Source of the DNA: Scolanthus callimorphus
Lineage: Eukaryota; Cnidaria; Anthozoa; Actiniaria; Edwardsiidae
NCBI GenBank assembly: GCA_033964015.1
Contig: CM066916.1
Location: 28,165,404 to 28,229,403, forward strand
Length of the DNA: 64,000 nt
Reading direction: 5' to 3'
In this document: piece after piece, positions 46,208 through 56,931 of the stretch
Position numbering within the stretch: position 1 is the first letter of the stretch
How the letters are laid out: every line of letters starts with the position of its first letter
Notes under the pieces: model-generated
The model's input: the letters and a program-made list of their open reading frames with translations, nothing else
What the model was told of the DNA's origin: nothing
Databases searched by the model: none
Made by a program: the position numbers and the translations under genes

Positions 46208-46546
46208 TAGGCTTGGGGAAGACCAGAGCGATTCCCCATACCTTATTATCATAACAATACACAGGGAGGAATATTACACTATGCAAACTCAATTTGCATT
46301 GGTAATTAACTCCCTGGGGATTGTGATAATATGCTATATAATAGAATGCACATGGACCACACCCTGTCACTTCACTTGAGGTCCACCAGTTGTGGACTCA
46401 TTTGGCGGCCCTCCCACCCACACCCTAGAGTTAGTCGGGTTGACCCTGTCTACACCATCTTTCGCCTGGCCTAGGCTTGTCCCAGACCAGAGCGATTCCC
46501 CATACCTTATTATCATAACAATACACAGGGAGGAATATTACACTAT
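46208..46546 (+). repeat. B1-A2-B2 terminal block of the retrotransposon
   Basis: B1 (46208-46282) contains GACCAGAGCGATTCCCCATA and ends CACTAT; A2 follows directly (46279-46406); a 65-bp A2-only segment (46407-46471) separates it from B2 (46472-46546), which repeats B1. In this class, recombination between such repeats is thought to allow integration of circular DNA without target duplication. Confidence 0.85.
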
Positions 46547-46861
46547 CGCATTGTATAAGAACAAAGGGCCTATCTTTAAAGGCCCATAAGCACCCAAGTC
46601 GCTTTGCAGGCACACAAGAATAAAACGCAGTTGAAAATTCGATGCAAATTTTCAGTTTGAACTTGTGAACCCTTTGGGACCTACGGTATAAGGCAATTAA
46701 AGCTGCTGAATAACAATAGATCCAATTGAAAACAAAGCGCAAAGGATCCCGGTAGACTATTGGCCTTTAATTCGCCCAAATTGAATAATTTTAAGGGCGC
46801 GGCCCCTGAGGAACAAAAAATAAGATTTACAAAATATATTGATATCAGCAATAAAAGAACA

Positions 46862-47735
46862 GAGGAGGTCACGCTTTCGTGGCTTTATTCCCGTGTAGAC
46901 AATCATCTTGTTCGGTTAAGCCTAGTTTCCATAGTCTTATCTGTCGTAATTGATGAATCCCTCACATGGGCAAAACATGTAGACGTTACGTTCAAAAAAC
47001 TCACGAGTGCAATAGGAGCCATTAAACGGGTTAGACAGTTTGTCCCGCCCTCATCCCTTCGATCAATGTACCATTCCTTTGTACAGCCCTACTTTGACTG
47101 TTGTAGTGGGGTATGGGAGGGACTAGGGGCTGAACTAGCTTCAAAACGTCAAAAACTCCAAAATCTCGCAGCTAGAATCATAACCTTTTCCAGTTATGAT
47201 TCTAGCTCTGAGCCCCTACGGAGAGAGCTAGGATGGGACAAACTTTCTACTCGAAGGTTAAAATTGCTATCAATCGAAATGTTCAAAATTTTTAACAACC
47301 TTGCCCCGATTATCTGACTAATAAATTTGTTAAGGCGATGACCCCCTATGACATCAGGAGGTCCTCCCATAAGTTCCAGTTGCCTCTTCCTAAAACAAAC
47401 TATGGGAAGAGGCGCATTGGATATAGGGGTGCTTATATATGGATCGGGTTACCTGAGGAAGTACGCAAATGCGTAACATTAACTGCAGTTAAATCTAAAT
47501 TAGATAAGCTACCTTCCAGCTTCGATTCTTTTTAAAATCCTTATAAGCAACTGTTTTATTTTTTTAACTTTGATAGATACACACGGCTTTTATGAAAAAC
47601 AGCACCTTCGCTGATAGAACCACCGTGCTAAAATAAAAAAAGTATCTATCTGTCGCATCAGTCGATCGTGAAACAATTGGAATTAGCCAAACATTTTCCA
47701 CAAGGTTTGCATTTCTATGGCTTAATTCTATGGCT
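46862..47735 (-). pseudogene. relic zinc finger split by a LINE insertion
   Basis: Minus-strand text at 46862-46917 retains a finger linker ('acgggaataaagcca', TGIKP-like) and 47675-47728 retains K-C-K-P-C-G-K-C-L. Together they parallel the relic at 18718-18798, in which 'tcatcttgttcggttattgg' is continuous, so the intervening 46918-47674 is an insertion (the LINE fragment). It lies 150 bp beyond the ZNF-3 stop. Confidence 0.65.
46940..47535 (+). pseudogene. LINE (CR1/L2-like) reverse transcriptase C-terminus
   Basis: The frame contains VVIDESLTWAKHVD, then KKLTSAIGAIKRVRQFVPPS, LVQPYFDCCSGVWEGLG-like and KLQNLAARIITFSSYD segments, typical of the region after the RT catalytic core in CR1/L2-group LINEs. 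A one-base shift near 47317 breaks the frame; it resumes as TPYDIRRSSHKFQLPLPKTN and YRGAYIWIGLPEEVRK to the stop at 47535. The 3' flank ends near 47650 with a short 'tatc' tail. 5'-truncated and dead. Confidence 0.87.
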
Positions 47736-47875
47736 ATCAGTTAATCAGTTAATAATTAAGAGCAATGGTAAATAAATAAATTAAGAGCAATGCTTGAATT
47801 CTTGCATTCACATTATTCCTGTATGTGTATTCATGCTACCTAAAATCAACAAAACATTTGCCACAATATTTTCAT

Positions 47876-49044
47876 TCATACATGTGGCTTCATACTTGTG
47901 TGTGTACGTTTATGTGCTGCTAGGTTACCAGATTGTCTAAAGAATTTACCACAATGTTTACATTCATATGGCTTTATTCCAGTGTGTATGCGTTCATGTG
48001 ATGCAAGGGTACCAGAGCGACTAAAGCATTTTCCACAATCTTTGCATTGATATGGCTTTATTCCTGTGTGAATACGTTCATGTGCGGAAAGGTTACCATA
48101 CCTACTAAAGCATTTTCCGCACTGTTTGCATTCATATGGCTTTATTCCTGTGTGTATACGTTCATGTGCTGCAAGGTTACCAGACTTATTAAAGCATTTT
48201 CCACAATCTTTGCATTCATATGGCTTTATTCCTGTGTGTATACGCTCATGTGCAGTAAGGTTACCAGATACATTAAAACATTTTCCGCACTGTTTGCATT
48301 CATGTAGCTCCACTCCTGTGTGTATACGTTCATGTGCTGCACGGTTACTAGACCTACCAAAGCATTTACCACAATGTTTGCATTCATATGGCTTTATTCC
48401 TGTGTGTATATGTTCATGTGCTGCTAGGTCACAAGAACGTTTAAAACATTTCCCGCAACGCTTGCAATGAAATGGCTTTATTTCTGTGTGTATGCGTTCA
48501 TGTTCTGCTAGCTCACGAGAACGTCTAAAGCATTTCCCGCAATGGTTGCATTCATATGGCTTTATTCTTGTGTGTATATGTTCATGTGCTGCTAAGTCAT
48601 TAGACCAACTTAAGCATTTACCACAAGGTTTGCACTTATATGGCTTAATTCCTGTGTGTATACGTCCGTGTGTTGCTAGGTTAACAGACTGGCTAAAGCA
48701 TTTACCACAATGTCTACATTCGTATCGCTTAAGCCTAAACTGTAGCTGTGCTTCATCACTTGTTTTACTAAAGTGTTTCCTGTCCTGGCCATCATCCCTT
48801 TCATCTCCGCCAGATATTTGCTGGTCTCGATTCACGTAATCAATCACAAATTCGCTCAGTACAAATGTTGACTGCTCCCCAAGGCCGACTTGAACATCTT
48901 GCATTATTTTGGAGATATCTTGATCTTCGCATTCAATCCTTTCCTTCTTTATCATGTATTGAATCTCATTACCAGTGTCCATACTACTGTTGACTTGAAT
49001 TTCTTTGTGCTCAGTTTCAAATGAAACTCAGTCTTGATCTTTCC
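47876..49044 (-). CDS. C2H2 zinc-finger protein ZNF-3, last exon (10 fingers)
   Basis: This paralog reads from MDTGNEIQYMIKKERIECED (start 48982) to MKPHV and a stop at 47876. The N-terminal module is followed by ten fingers, all with intact CxxC and HxxxH pairs. Several share HERIHTGIKPYECK linkers, and 'LAAH' helices recur, suggesting internal finger duplication. The acceptor is GTTAG at 49045. Unlike its paralogs, the frame meets a TGA between the acceptor and the methionine because of a one-base difference, so translation should begin at 48982. A decayed finger lies past the stop (K-Y-C-G-K-C-F-V-D-F, its first Cys a TGA). Confidence 0.88.
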
Positions 49045-49121
49045 CTAACAACAAAAGAAGAACACACTAACTTTGAGTGAATCAAAAAATGAAAAAAGAA
49101 GCAGTACTGAATACCCAGTTA

Positions 49122-49416
49122 CAGTCAAAAGACATGAAGTGTGCCCCCTAGTGTTGAATATTCAATTCGATCATTATTCCATTATTGATTTCATTATTCA
49201 ATCCAAAAATGCAAATTTCAATTCAATATTGAAAAGTTTGTTATCTTCATAATTACTCTGGGTGAACAATTGCTTCTTCAGAAATCAAAATTTGAACATA
49301 TAACATTTTTAATATTGAATTGAAAAATGCATTTTTGGATTGAATAATGAAATCAATAATGAAATAATGAATTGAATATTCAACTCTAGGGTGGCACGCT
49401 TCATGTCGTTTGACTG
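49122..49416. mobile_element. palindromic MITE in the ZNF-3 upstream intron
   Basis: The ends CAGTCAAAAGACATGAAG and inverted CAGTCAAACGACATGAAG are flanked by TA (49120-49121 and 49417-49418). The arms are AT-rich ('aatattcaattc'). The homologous block near ZNF-2 (20549) lacks the insert at this point, which fixes the site. Confidence 0.88.
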
Positions 49417-49864
49417 TAATGCTACTGACTTTATAGATTTTGATCTCTTTGACGTTTTCAAGACAAATCGTTTCAGGAAATCGAAGTAACTCTCAGACAA
49501 AAATCACATTCCAAAAAGCTGTTAAATGTATTTATTGCATTTACTGTCTTTTGGTATGACACAAATAAATTGATGGCAACCAGAGGAAATAAATTTTAAA
49601 ACGATTATTCATGCCTTGAGGGGTCTTTGTGTATTGTAATCGTTGGTGTCTCAAAGTCAAATTAATGGAATTCATAATTTTCAAATTCAAGCATTTTCCA
49701 GGTTTTCCAGCAGTGACAAAAATCCAGGATTTTCCAGGAAGTCTTTTTAGTATTTCCAGGAGTTTTTATTGGTTGGAAATGCCCCCTCCCCCAAGAAAAC
49801 ATGATAAGTCTGGAGGATGTCATAATTTACAGCCCAAAATCAGATTCAAGAAACTGACTGATTC

Positions 49865-50133
49865 ACTTATACCGGCGCCACACTGTGGAATAGCCTTCCG
49901 CGTGAAGCAAGATGCTCAGAGTCACTCGGATCTTTCAAACGCGCAGTATACACGGCATTCACGGAAAGCAGCTCTTTATTTTAATTATAGGAGTTTTTAT
50001 AATTATTTAATTAATATTCTATAGTTATTAGTAGTTAGTAGTAGTAGTTTATTGTTATATAGTTATATGTAGTTATATATTTTTAATATTAGCTGATGAA
50101 TTGCACGTGTCTAAATAAAGTTTATCTATCTAT
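49865..50133 (+). pseudogene. LINE 3' end fragment
   Basis: Forty codons to the stop at 49984 contain GATLWNSLPREAR and SLGSFKRAVYTAF, the usual C-terminus of CR1/L2-like LINEs. A 3' UTR follows, ending 'aataaagtttatctatctat' near 50133. It appears to have landed in a repeat rich in 'ttccagg', which continues on both sides (49690-49790 and 50160-50250). Confidence 0.82.
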
Positions 50134-50652
50134 TATTCAACCACATTTGAGTTGAAACATTTTCCAGGAGTTTTTCAGAATTTTCCTTAACATTCCAGGA
50201 CATTCAAAGACTTTCCAGGAAGGAAATGAAAATCCAGGATTTCCAGGGCGCGTACGAACCTTGAATACAGAAATCAAGCTTAACGTACTTATTGATCTCT
50301 TTGCTACAAAGCATCCTCGAAAAATGGAGCTAGGCACCGTTCCAAGACTGCATACCTGTCAATTTTGTCAAAAATTTTGAGTTTCTCCCTCACGTGGCAG
50401 GTAAACACTTGTATGAGTGACAATGCGGGCGAAATACAGTAAATGTATGAACCGTAAATTGGGAATTCGATTGTTTGGGGTTTGATTGACTACGTCAGTA
50501 CAGACTACAACGGGTGGGAAACGTGATAAATATCTCCCCTTTAGCACCCTGTTTTTCCCGATCTGAACAAGGAATAACCTCTAAAGGAAATTCTGTTCTA
50601 TAAATCTTCTAACATACATAAATAAATAAGCGTCATGTTGTCGAGTTCTCAC

Positions 50653-50703
50653 CTCTTCCTCCGCGTTTGTAGAGACTCGAGTTTGCACTTCACCGTCCGC
50701 CAT
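50653..50703 (-). CDS. repeated first-exon unit, copy 4
   Basis: A 51-nt exon from ATG (50703) encodes MADGEVQTRVSTNAEEE and ends at a GTGAGA donor. Conserved flanks run from about 50455 to 50775. The D to E change at residue 15 is conservative. Confidence 0.45.
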
Positions 50704-50892
50704 CTTGCACATGAGGTACACCGCTGATCCTACTACTGAAAAGGCCACATAACAACATGGGCTTGAGGACGAGATGATATAGTTCAGTTTGGCACATATT
50801 TCAAAAAGAGAAAAACAACTATAATAAAGATTTACCATATGTAAGAACACAAGCATTGCTTTCGAGATGGTCACTACCACTTGAAATTCAAG

Positions 50893-52410
50893 ATACTTTC
50901 CAGCGGTGACCAGTGCCTCCCCCCCCCCCCCCCCGACACCCCAGGCTTCCCCCTCTGGGGTGGGGCCATGTTTAAACGGGGGTCAGGATTTGTTTTCCCA
51001 GGAGTTTTTCCCAATTATTAGCGTTACGAGTTTTGCGGAACTACAACACGAAATGGAGAGTTTTCAGTTTGAGATTTGTCCGGGGACAATCATTGGGATT
51101 TGTAACTAAATGGCTACAAGCAAATGGCCTAGAGAAATTAGTGGATACTTTTTGAAGGTATGTTTACGATATTGTAATACCTTCCCAGAATACTTACTAT
51201 ATTTACGCCACATTTTTTTAAAGCCGACTATTCGGACTTGACGGATTTCAAAGTCCGAGCAATTAGTTCCAGTCCGCCGCCTTTGAATTACTTTAAATAC
51301 TCAATAATTATTCATGACTTACTGCAATTCTCAGTTACACGCGGTCGGCGGGAAAAAAGCTTGCAAGCGAAAACTCGTTTTGCCGAGTGTCTGAGCGCGA
51401 CAAGCCGGCGAAAGCACGTGCGTTGCCAACGCGATCGCCAACACGATTTTTTTCACGGGAAAACGATCAATCTTGAAACATCTCCATTCATTAAACACAA
51501 TTTCGTTAGTCATTTGAAATACTCATATAATAGCCTGTGACATAATATTCAATCACCAACCCCTCTGACCCTACCAAAACATGATTTATCAATATAATCA
51601 TATATTTTTTACCTGTGAAACTTGAATTACGTCACTAGTCATGCGCAGAAATGAAAAGGTCAAGATTGTTTCCATAAAGCCTGTTCCACATTGATGTTGG
51701 CGGCGCACATGCATATAGTCTCGAACAAAAATTATTTGTGTCGACTTCTCCGAGAGGAGACCTTTGACTTCTAACGGAGCGGTTCTTACAGTCTGACTTT
51801 GCACGGCGCAAAGACTGACTAGTAGAAAATATTTTCGAAGGTGTGAGGACCTTGACATTATGAACATTCAAAAAATTTATATAGATCCAAGGACCTTTGA
51901 ACTATGAATATTCATAGTTTTCAAGTCCCACTTGCAGTATCTTCCTGGGATTTCAAGGTGCTCCACGTGGTACAAAATGAGAGCTCTGGTTGGCTGAAAA
52001 GCTCATGAATAATTAATGAGTGTTTGAATAGGATTTCAAATACGATTTGAGAAGTGACGTATTTGCTTCACTACTTTATTATTAATTATATTTTGTCTCA
52101 TTGAAATGAGAACTCAAAGACGAGAGAAAACCAAAGTACAGTTCTAAAAACGAATTATAAATGCTCGGACAGAATAATTGGAGTAAGTTTTGAGCAGAAA
52201 TATATTTGAAGCAAAAAACGCAGTGTCGATGGGTCTTTGTCTTTTGTCTGGTCCCGGTGTAAACGGGCATTTTCCATTTTTGTCATCCGCCGCAGTGGGG
52301 TATTTTGCATCTTTTCTTGTCTTTGGGCGGGGAACTTTTATTTCCAAAAAAATGACCATTTCCCGGGAGTTTGCCCGGGGGGGCATGGTCACCGCTGGAA
52401 TTAACTGATA
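50893..52410. mobile_element. 1.5-kb TIR element related to the TATCAGTCAATTCC MITEs
   Basis: The right end (inverted TATCAGTTAATTCCAGCGG) closely matches the MITEs at 12988 and 13462. The left end is degenerate (GATACTTTCCAGCGGTGACC) but is followed by the same C run and 'ggggtgggg' zone, then 'gttttgcggaactacaacac' as in the MITEs. The interior is longer than in the MITEs but no transposase is visible. Confidence 0.65.
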
Positions 52411-53070
52411 CATTACCGGCTACCGACATTTTTACAAATTATTCTAGCAAGGTTATTTAATTAAAGTTTATTCTGGAGCAGTAGCGCTTTGGACTTTTCC
52501 GCGCCTGGGAGTAGACCAGGTGAATTCCGTTCCATTGTGACACTTTCCGAGCCTTAAATTACTGTCGAACTTCAATAGGAAATAGGTATATCTGACACTC
52601 TGGGCATCCTGAGATGATCTTTCGGGGCATTAATGGTCGTCTGTTCATGGAAAATGAAATGAGACGAAATGACGTGTAAGCGCATGCGCAAACGAGTAAC
52701 ACCTTATGACAATTAGAGCGCATTTCAAATCTCTAGCCAACATGAAGTGGAAGCCATTCAGTAAGCAAACCAAAAGAAACAAAAGAAAGGCAGACTTGCG
52801 TTTAGTCATACACAATTTTCAATGCTAGACCTCATATTTCCATAGCTTAACTTTACGAGGTTAATTATTAACTTAGTTTGCCGATTACCGACAAGACCGC
52901 ACATTTTACTGTGCGACTACGTCAACCGGGCCATCCCGTATGTTAGAATCTCATTATTTCAGCCCAAAATGGTGTAAAAGGAGGCAAAATGGTGTAAAAG
53001 GAGGTAAGAAAGACTCAAATGAAGGTGTGTCATATATTTATTTTCTCATTATAACGATTTGAAATGGACG
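52411..53070. other. no gene seen
   Basis: No supportable gene. A short direct repeat 'caaaatggtgtaaaaggagg' occurs twice near 52967-53004. Confidence 0.5.
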
Positions 53071-53227
53071 ATTCCAGCTATAAGCGCGCGCGCACTTCTT
53101 TATTCACAAATGCCCAAGCCATGTCCCAAAACTACCAGAATGCAGCGCGCGCTTGTTTTAACAGTTTGTTCTACAAATATCCCACATCTACCGACATGCA
53201 GCGCGTGCGTGCGTTATAGCTGGAATC
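53071..53227. mobile_element. MITE with GATTCCAGCTATAAGCGCG ends
   Basis: The left end GATTCCAGCTATAAGCGCGC is matched inverted on the right (GATTCCAGCTATAACGCACG). The element is 157 bp and lies near the 3' side of ZNF-4. Confidence 0.85.
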
Positions 53228-53334
53228 AGTTCAGTTCAGTTCATGAATTCCTTATACACAGATTGTAAGGTTGGGCCGCCTGTGGTGTGTACCACACGAT
53301 TGAGACCATTTACTGACCCCTACGTATTTCTACA

Positions 53335-53412
53335 TGCCATACTAGATTGCTTGCATTCATATGACCTTATCCCTGTATGTGTTCTTTCATAGTATCTTAG
53401 GGTCATGATTTG
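53335..53412 (-). pseudogene. relic finger downstream of ZNF-4
   Basis: The minus strand reads Y-E-R-T-H-T-G-I-R-S-Y-E-C-K-Q, the end of one finger and start of the next, with the first zinc His replaced by Tyr. It starts about 30 bases beyond the ZNF-4 stop. Confidence 0.75.
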
Positions 53413-53418
53413 CTAGGC

Positions 53419-54543
53419 TTACTTCCTGTCGTGCTCTCGTTCATGTCTTGCTCGGCTATTGAAACCTGAAAAACGTTTACCACAATGTCTGCATTCACAT
53501 GGCTTTATTCTTGTATGTGTACGTTCATGTTTGCTTAGGGTATCAGACCGATTAAAACATTTACCACAATGTTTGCATTCATATGGCTTTATTCCTGTAT
53601 GTATACGTTCATGTCTTGCTAGGTCACTAGACCCACTAAAGTATTTACCGCACTGTTTGCATTCATATGGCGTTATTCCTGCGTGTATACGTTCATGTGT
53701 TTGTAAGTCACCAGTCCCACTAAAGCACTTCCCACAAAGTTTGCATTTATATGGCTTTAAACGAGGATGTTTACGTTCATGTTTTTTTAGGTAACCTGAT
53801 TGATTGAAGCATTTTCCACAAAGTTTGCATTCATATGGCTTTATTCCTGTATGGATACGTTCATGTCTTTTGAGTTGTCCAGAGCCATTAAAGCATTTTC
53901 CACAATGTTTGCATTCATGAGGCTTTATTCCTGTGTGTATACGTTCATGTTTTGTTAAGTGACTAGACCTACTAAAGCATTTACCACAATATTTGCATTC
54001 AAATGGTTTTATTCCTGTGTGTATACGTTCATGATGTGTTAGATTACCAGATTGATTGAAACATGCTCCACAATGTTTGCATTTGCATGGCTTTATTCCT
54101 GTGTGTAAACGTTCATGTGTTGCTCGGTTGCTAAGATCACTAAAACATTTACCACAATGCTTGCATTCATGTGCCTTTATTCCTGTGTGTATACGTTCAT
54201 GTCGTGCAAGGTTATCAGACCTTCTAAAGCATTTTCCACAATGTTTGCATTCATACAGCTTAAACCTTGACTGTTGTTGTGCTTCATCACTTGTTTTCCA
54301 GCCATGGCCATCATCGCTTTCCGTTTCCTCAGACCTTTGCTGATCTTTATTCACATAATCAATTGCAAATTCCCTCAGTACAAATGTTGACTGTTCCTCA
54401 AGGCCGACTTGAGCACCTTGCAATATTTTGGAGATATTCTGTTCTTTACATCCAATGCTTTCCTTTTTTATCATATTGTGTTGAAGCTCATCACCAGTGT
54501 CCATACATGTGTTCACTTGAATCACTTTAGACTTGATCTGTTC
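53419..54543 (-). CDS. C2H2 zinc-finger protein ZNF-4, last exon (10 fingers)
   Basis: The frame is open from a CTTAG acceptor at 54544 through MIQVNTCMDTGDELQHNMIK; the paralog-like start is MDTG (54504), an earlier methionine being at 54525. The N-terminal module is as in the other genes but has lost a few residues before the first finger. Ten fingers follow with intact CxxC and HxxxH. The sixth ends KHPRL instead of HTGI. The last finger (CECRHCGKRFSGFNSRARHE) ends with REHDRK and a stop at 53419. By family it binds DNA in the nucleus; the target is unknown. Upstream of the exon lie intronic sequence and a tRNA-like segment. Confidence 0.88.
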   Translation of the reverse strand, partial: EQIKSKVIQVNTCMDTGDELQHNMIKKESIGCKEQNISKILQGAQVGLEEQSTFVLREFAIDYVNKDQQRSEETESDDGHGWKTSDEAQQQSRFKLYECKHCGKCFRRSDNLARHERIHTGIKAHECKHCGKCFSDLSNRATHERLHTGIKPCKCKHCGACFNQSGNLTHHERIHTGIKPFECKYCGKCFSRSSHLTKHERIHTGIKPHECKHCGKCFNGSGQLKRHERIHTGIKPYECKLCGKCFNQSGYLKKHERKHPRLKPYKCKLCGKCFSGTGDLQTHERIHAGITPYECKQCGKYFSGSSDLARHERIHTGIKPYECKHCGKCFNRSDTLSKHERTHTRIKPCECRHCGKRFSGFNSRARHEREHDRK

Positions 54544-54989
54544 CTAAGAACCAGAGAACAGCAAACTATTGAGCAAAGCAATTACAATTTACAGTTGCAA
54601 TTTAAAGAGCCCATGTCAGCCACTCCTTTGTTATTATTTTCGTTCGATATTAGAAGACGAATAATGTGTAGAAATATCTTAATAAACATCTAAAAACAGA
54701 TTTAATTTAGTACCAAATTCAATCGAGAACATTGCTCAATATTCTCTAAATCAGCCGATGGAAATAGATGGTTTCTTGGTATAATAATAAAATAATAAAT
54801 TGATATTTATAGTGGAAGTGCACTTAGCTAGCCAGCTATTTCACAGAACACTCCACCTCAATTGAAACCAAATATCTAATTATTAAGAATGCAACTGGAA
54901 GAGAGGCAAACCAGTTGGCTATCTACAAGCATGGCCGAGAAGTCGATCCCGGCATTGCAATGTTTACAGCACCGAGAAAGAAATCCTGT
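54544..54989 (-). other. probable intron of ZNF-4
   Basis: Begins with the polypyrimidine-rich acceptor region in gene sense ('ttgctgttctctggttcttag'-like). AT-rich, no gene recognised. Confidence 0.45.
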
Positions 54990-55072
54990 TAGTGGTCAGC
55001 GAGAGGGACTTGAGCTCGGATCACCGGATTGCAAGTCCGACGCGCTGACCAATCGGCCACGCTGCCTCTCGG
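54990..55072 (-). pseudogene. tRNA-derived sequence (tRNA pseudogene or SINE head)
   Basis: On the minus strand, 'gtggccgattggtcagcgcg' is an A-box with Ser/Leu-like D-arm, followed by an anticodon-type stem-loop 'tcggacttgcaatccgg' (anticodon position TGC) and a B-box-like 'gagctcaagtccc'. The ends CGAGAGG and CCTCTCG can pair. The T arm does not fold properly and body and anticodon disagree, so a working tRNA is unlikely. Confidence 0.6.
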
Positions 55073-55443
55073 TATGTTGCTATGCTGTCAAAATGGCAGC
55101 TGACACAGGCTCTTTGAGAGTAAAGCAATGGATGGCCAGGTACGGTATTATGCTACTGACTTTATTAAACCCATTGAGGTCCTGACTACTCTTAGAGGCC
55201 CACTGCCAACTGCCATCTTGCACTTTTTAATGAAATATTGCAAGAACTTGGATAGAAAAATAGCTAGACTAGCCGAAATTTTTTAATAACTAGTAAAAAC
55301 TGCATAATATGTCAAAGATTAAAAGATTTCAAGTATGGCTATAAGATTTCAGGCTTTTACGGGAATCAAACCCATGACCTCTAGGATACCAGTGTGACAC
55401 TCAATGACAACTGTGAATCTTTTTGTGGGTCTTCCAGTTATAA
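55073..55443 (-). other. intronic conserved block of ZNF-4
   Basis: 'attatgctactgactttatt' and 'cccattgaggtcctga' (55145-55185) match the blocks upstream of the other zinc-finger exons in relative orientation. No exon is recognised. Confidence 0.55.
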
Positions 55444-55774
55444 GGCGGTGTTACATGGGACAACTCGCAGTAAAAAAGTTTTGCGCAACAGTTGTTGATT
55501 CAAGTCATTCGGCAATGGAGATACGCTACTGACAAATTTAACAATTGCCACGCTTCCAGACAGAAATGTTTTGTGGAAAAATATTGGACACATGTTACAC
55601 AAGACAACTTTTTCAGATATTCGTCTGAAGCCAAATATAAAACTCGCAACAGTTGCCGAGCGAAATGTTGTGTGGAAAGTTGTCTTGTGCCACATGTTAT
55701 GCAGTAGCAACTTTTTGTGCAACAATGTTGCATGTTAAGTTTTTGTTGTGAGTTGTCCAGTGTAACACCACATT
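55444..55774. mobile_element. MITE with GGTGTTACA..GGACAACTC ends
   Basis: The left 'ggtgttacatgggacaactc' is matched by inverted 'ggtgttacactggacaactc' on the right. The interior repeats 'gcaacagttgttg'-like and 'gcaacattgttgc'-like words in both orientations. Non-coding. Confidence 0.8.
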
Positions 55775-56841
55775 TATAGCAATAGGGACAGCAAAGCCGG
55801 CGATGAGCACTTACTCATTTACCATTCTAGACCGCAAACCTTTCATTTTAACATCCATAGACTCGAAGGATTAATAAAAATGAGATGAGATTCATTACAT
55901 AGTCATTATAAAAGCAGCTATAGAGCAGCCAAAAATAGAGTTTTCCTGATAGATGATTTCTCAAGGACATTATTTTCAACTCACATCATGTAGAAAAAGG
56001 GTGCTGTCAACATGTCAAGATGGGCATATTTCAACAGGGCAATCCTTTAAGGCAAGTGAACAACCCTTTCCTTCCTTGCATGTCCCTCTCCTTGCATGGC
56101 CCAAATCTGGCCTGAGTTTCTTGTCCTGAAAACTCAGCACTTACTATAAGGGGTATGAATCTGCATTTCATTTCCTTTATATCAATATTGTGGTTTATTT
56201 CACATCTACAACAGACCATTATTTTATTCAAATGTGTACTTTTTTGCTCATACTTTTCAAATGCCCTATGACTATGACTATTGCCCCTGACATCTAATTG
56301 TTAAGACAGATTTTCTTAGAACTTCGAGCAATTTTGCCAGAAAGCGGCAAAAAATCTTCTTACTCAAAATAGAAAAAGTTGTTGCTTTGAATTTAGTCTC
56401 ATTTAAAAGGTCTTCATGGTAGCGTTCGTGTATTATTGCGCCAATAAAAAATACCAGATGAAGCTGAGAAAATAACGTTTTTTACAGATAGACATAATTT
56501 TCACACCTAAAATGGTGATGTCTATCACAGCCTATATAGATTCTATAGAATTTTTCCATTTTTGAACTCTTATTTCTGTGGCGGCGCGAACCCAGTCCTC
56601 TGCCTTTTGTGATATTTCGAAATGTGGACCACAAATCTACAAATTAGGATAGAAATCATTGAGTAACAGTGTTTTTGGCCAAATGTTGCTTGAAGTTGTA
56701 AAATAACTTAAATATGGTCTATTACAAATCCTGCATTCTGATTGGCTGAGCTACTAATGGTATATTAGTGATAGACTGTCCCTGGCAAAACCACCACTTT
56801 TCTTTGCAAGAAAAGTTGATTTTTTCAACATAAAATAATGG
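55775..56841. other. no gene seen
   Basis: AT-rich sequence without a supportable feature; short frames near 56031-56231 have no domain. Confidence 0.5.
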
Positions 56842-56931
56842 TACAGGCGAAGCTCTCTGTGCGACCGCTTTCGTAAGCGACCAGCTCCCATAACAACCAT
56901 TTTCAAGAAACTCCATTTGAAATGTCACATA

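Larger units (their letters stand above)
37198..46546 (+). mobile_element. DIRS/Ngaro-like tyrosine-recombinase-class retrotransposon, deleted copy
   Basis: The termini form split direct repeats in the order A1 - internal - B1 - A2 - B2, the hallmark of Ngaro/PAT-type elements. A is 128 bp (37198-37325; 46279-46406) and B is 75 bp (46208-46282; 46472-46546). Inside are a gag-like reading frame and a DIRS-type reverse transcriptase with the beginning of an RNase H domain. Only about 220 bp separate the RNase H stub from B1, so most of RNase H and the tyrosine recombinase are gone and the copy cannot move by itself. An apparent intron of 5.8 kb splits gag and carries a minisatellite plus three other elements, which explains the unusual length. 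Confidence 0.8.

Noticed and set aside
54990..55072. Functional tRNA gene
   Set aside because: The T arm does not fold and body and anticodon identities disagree.
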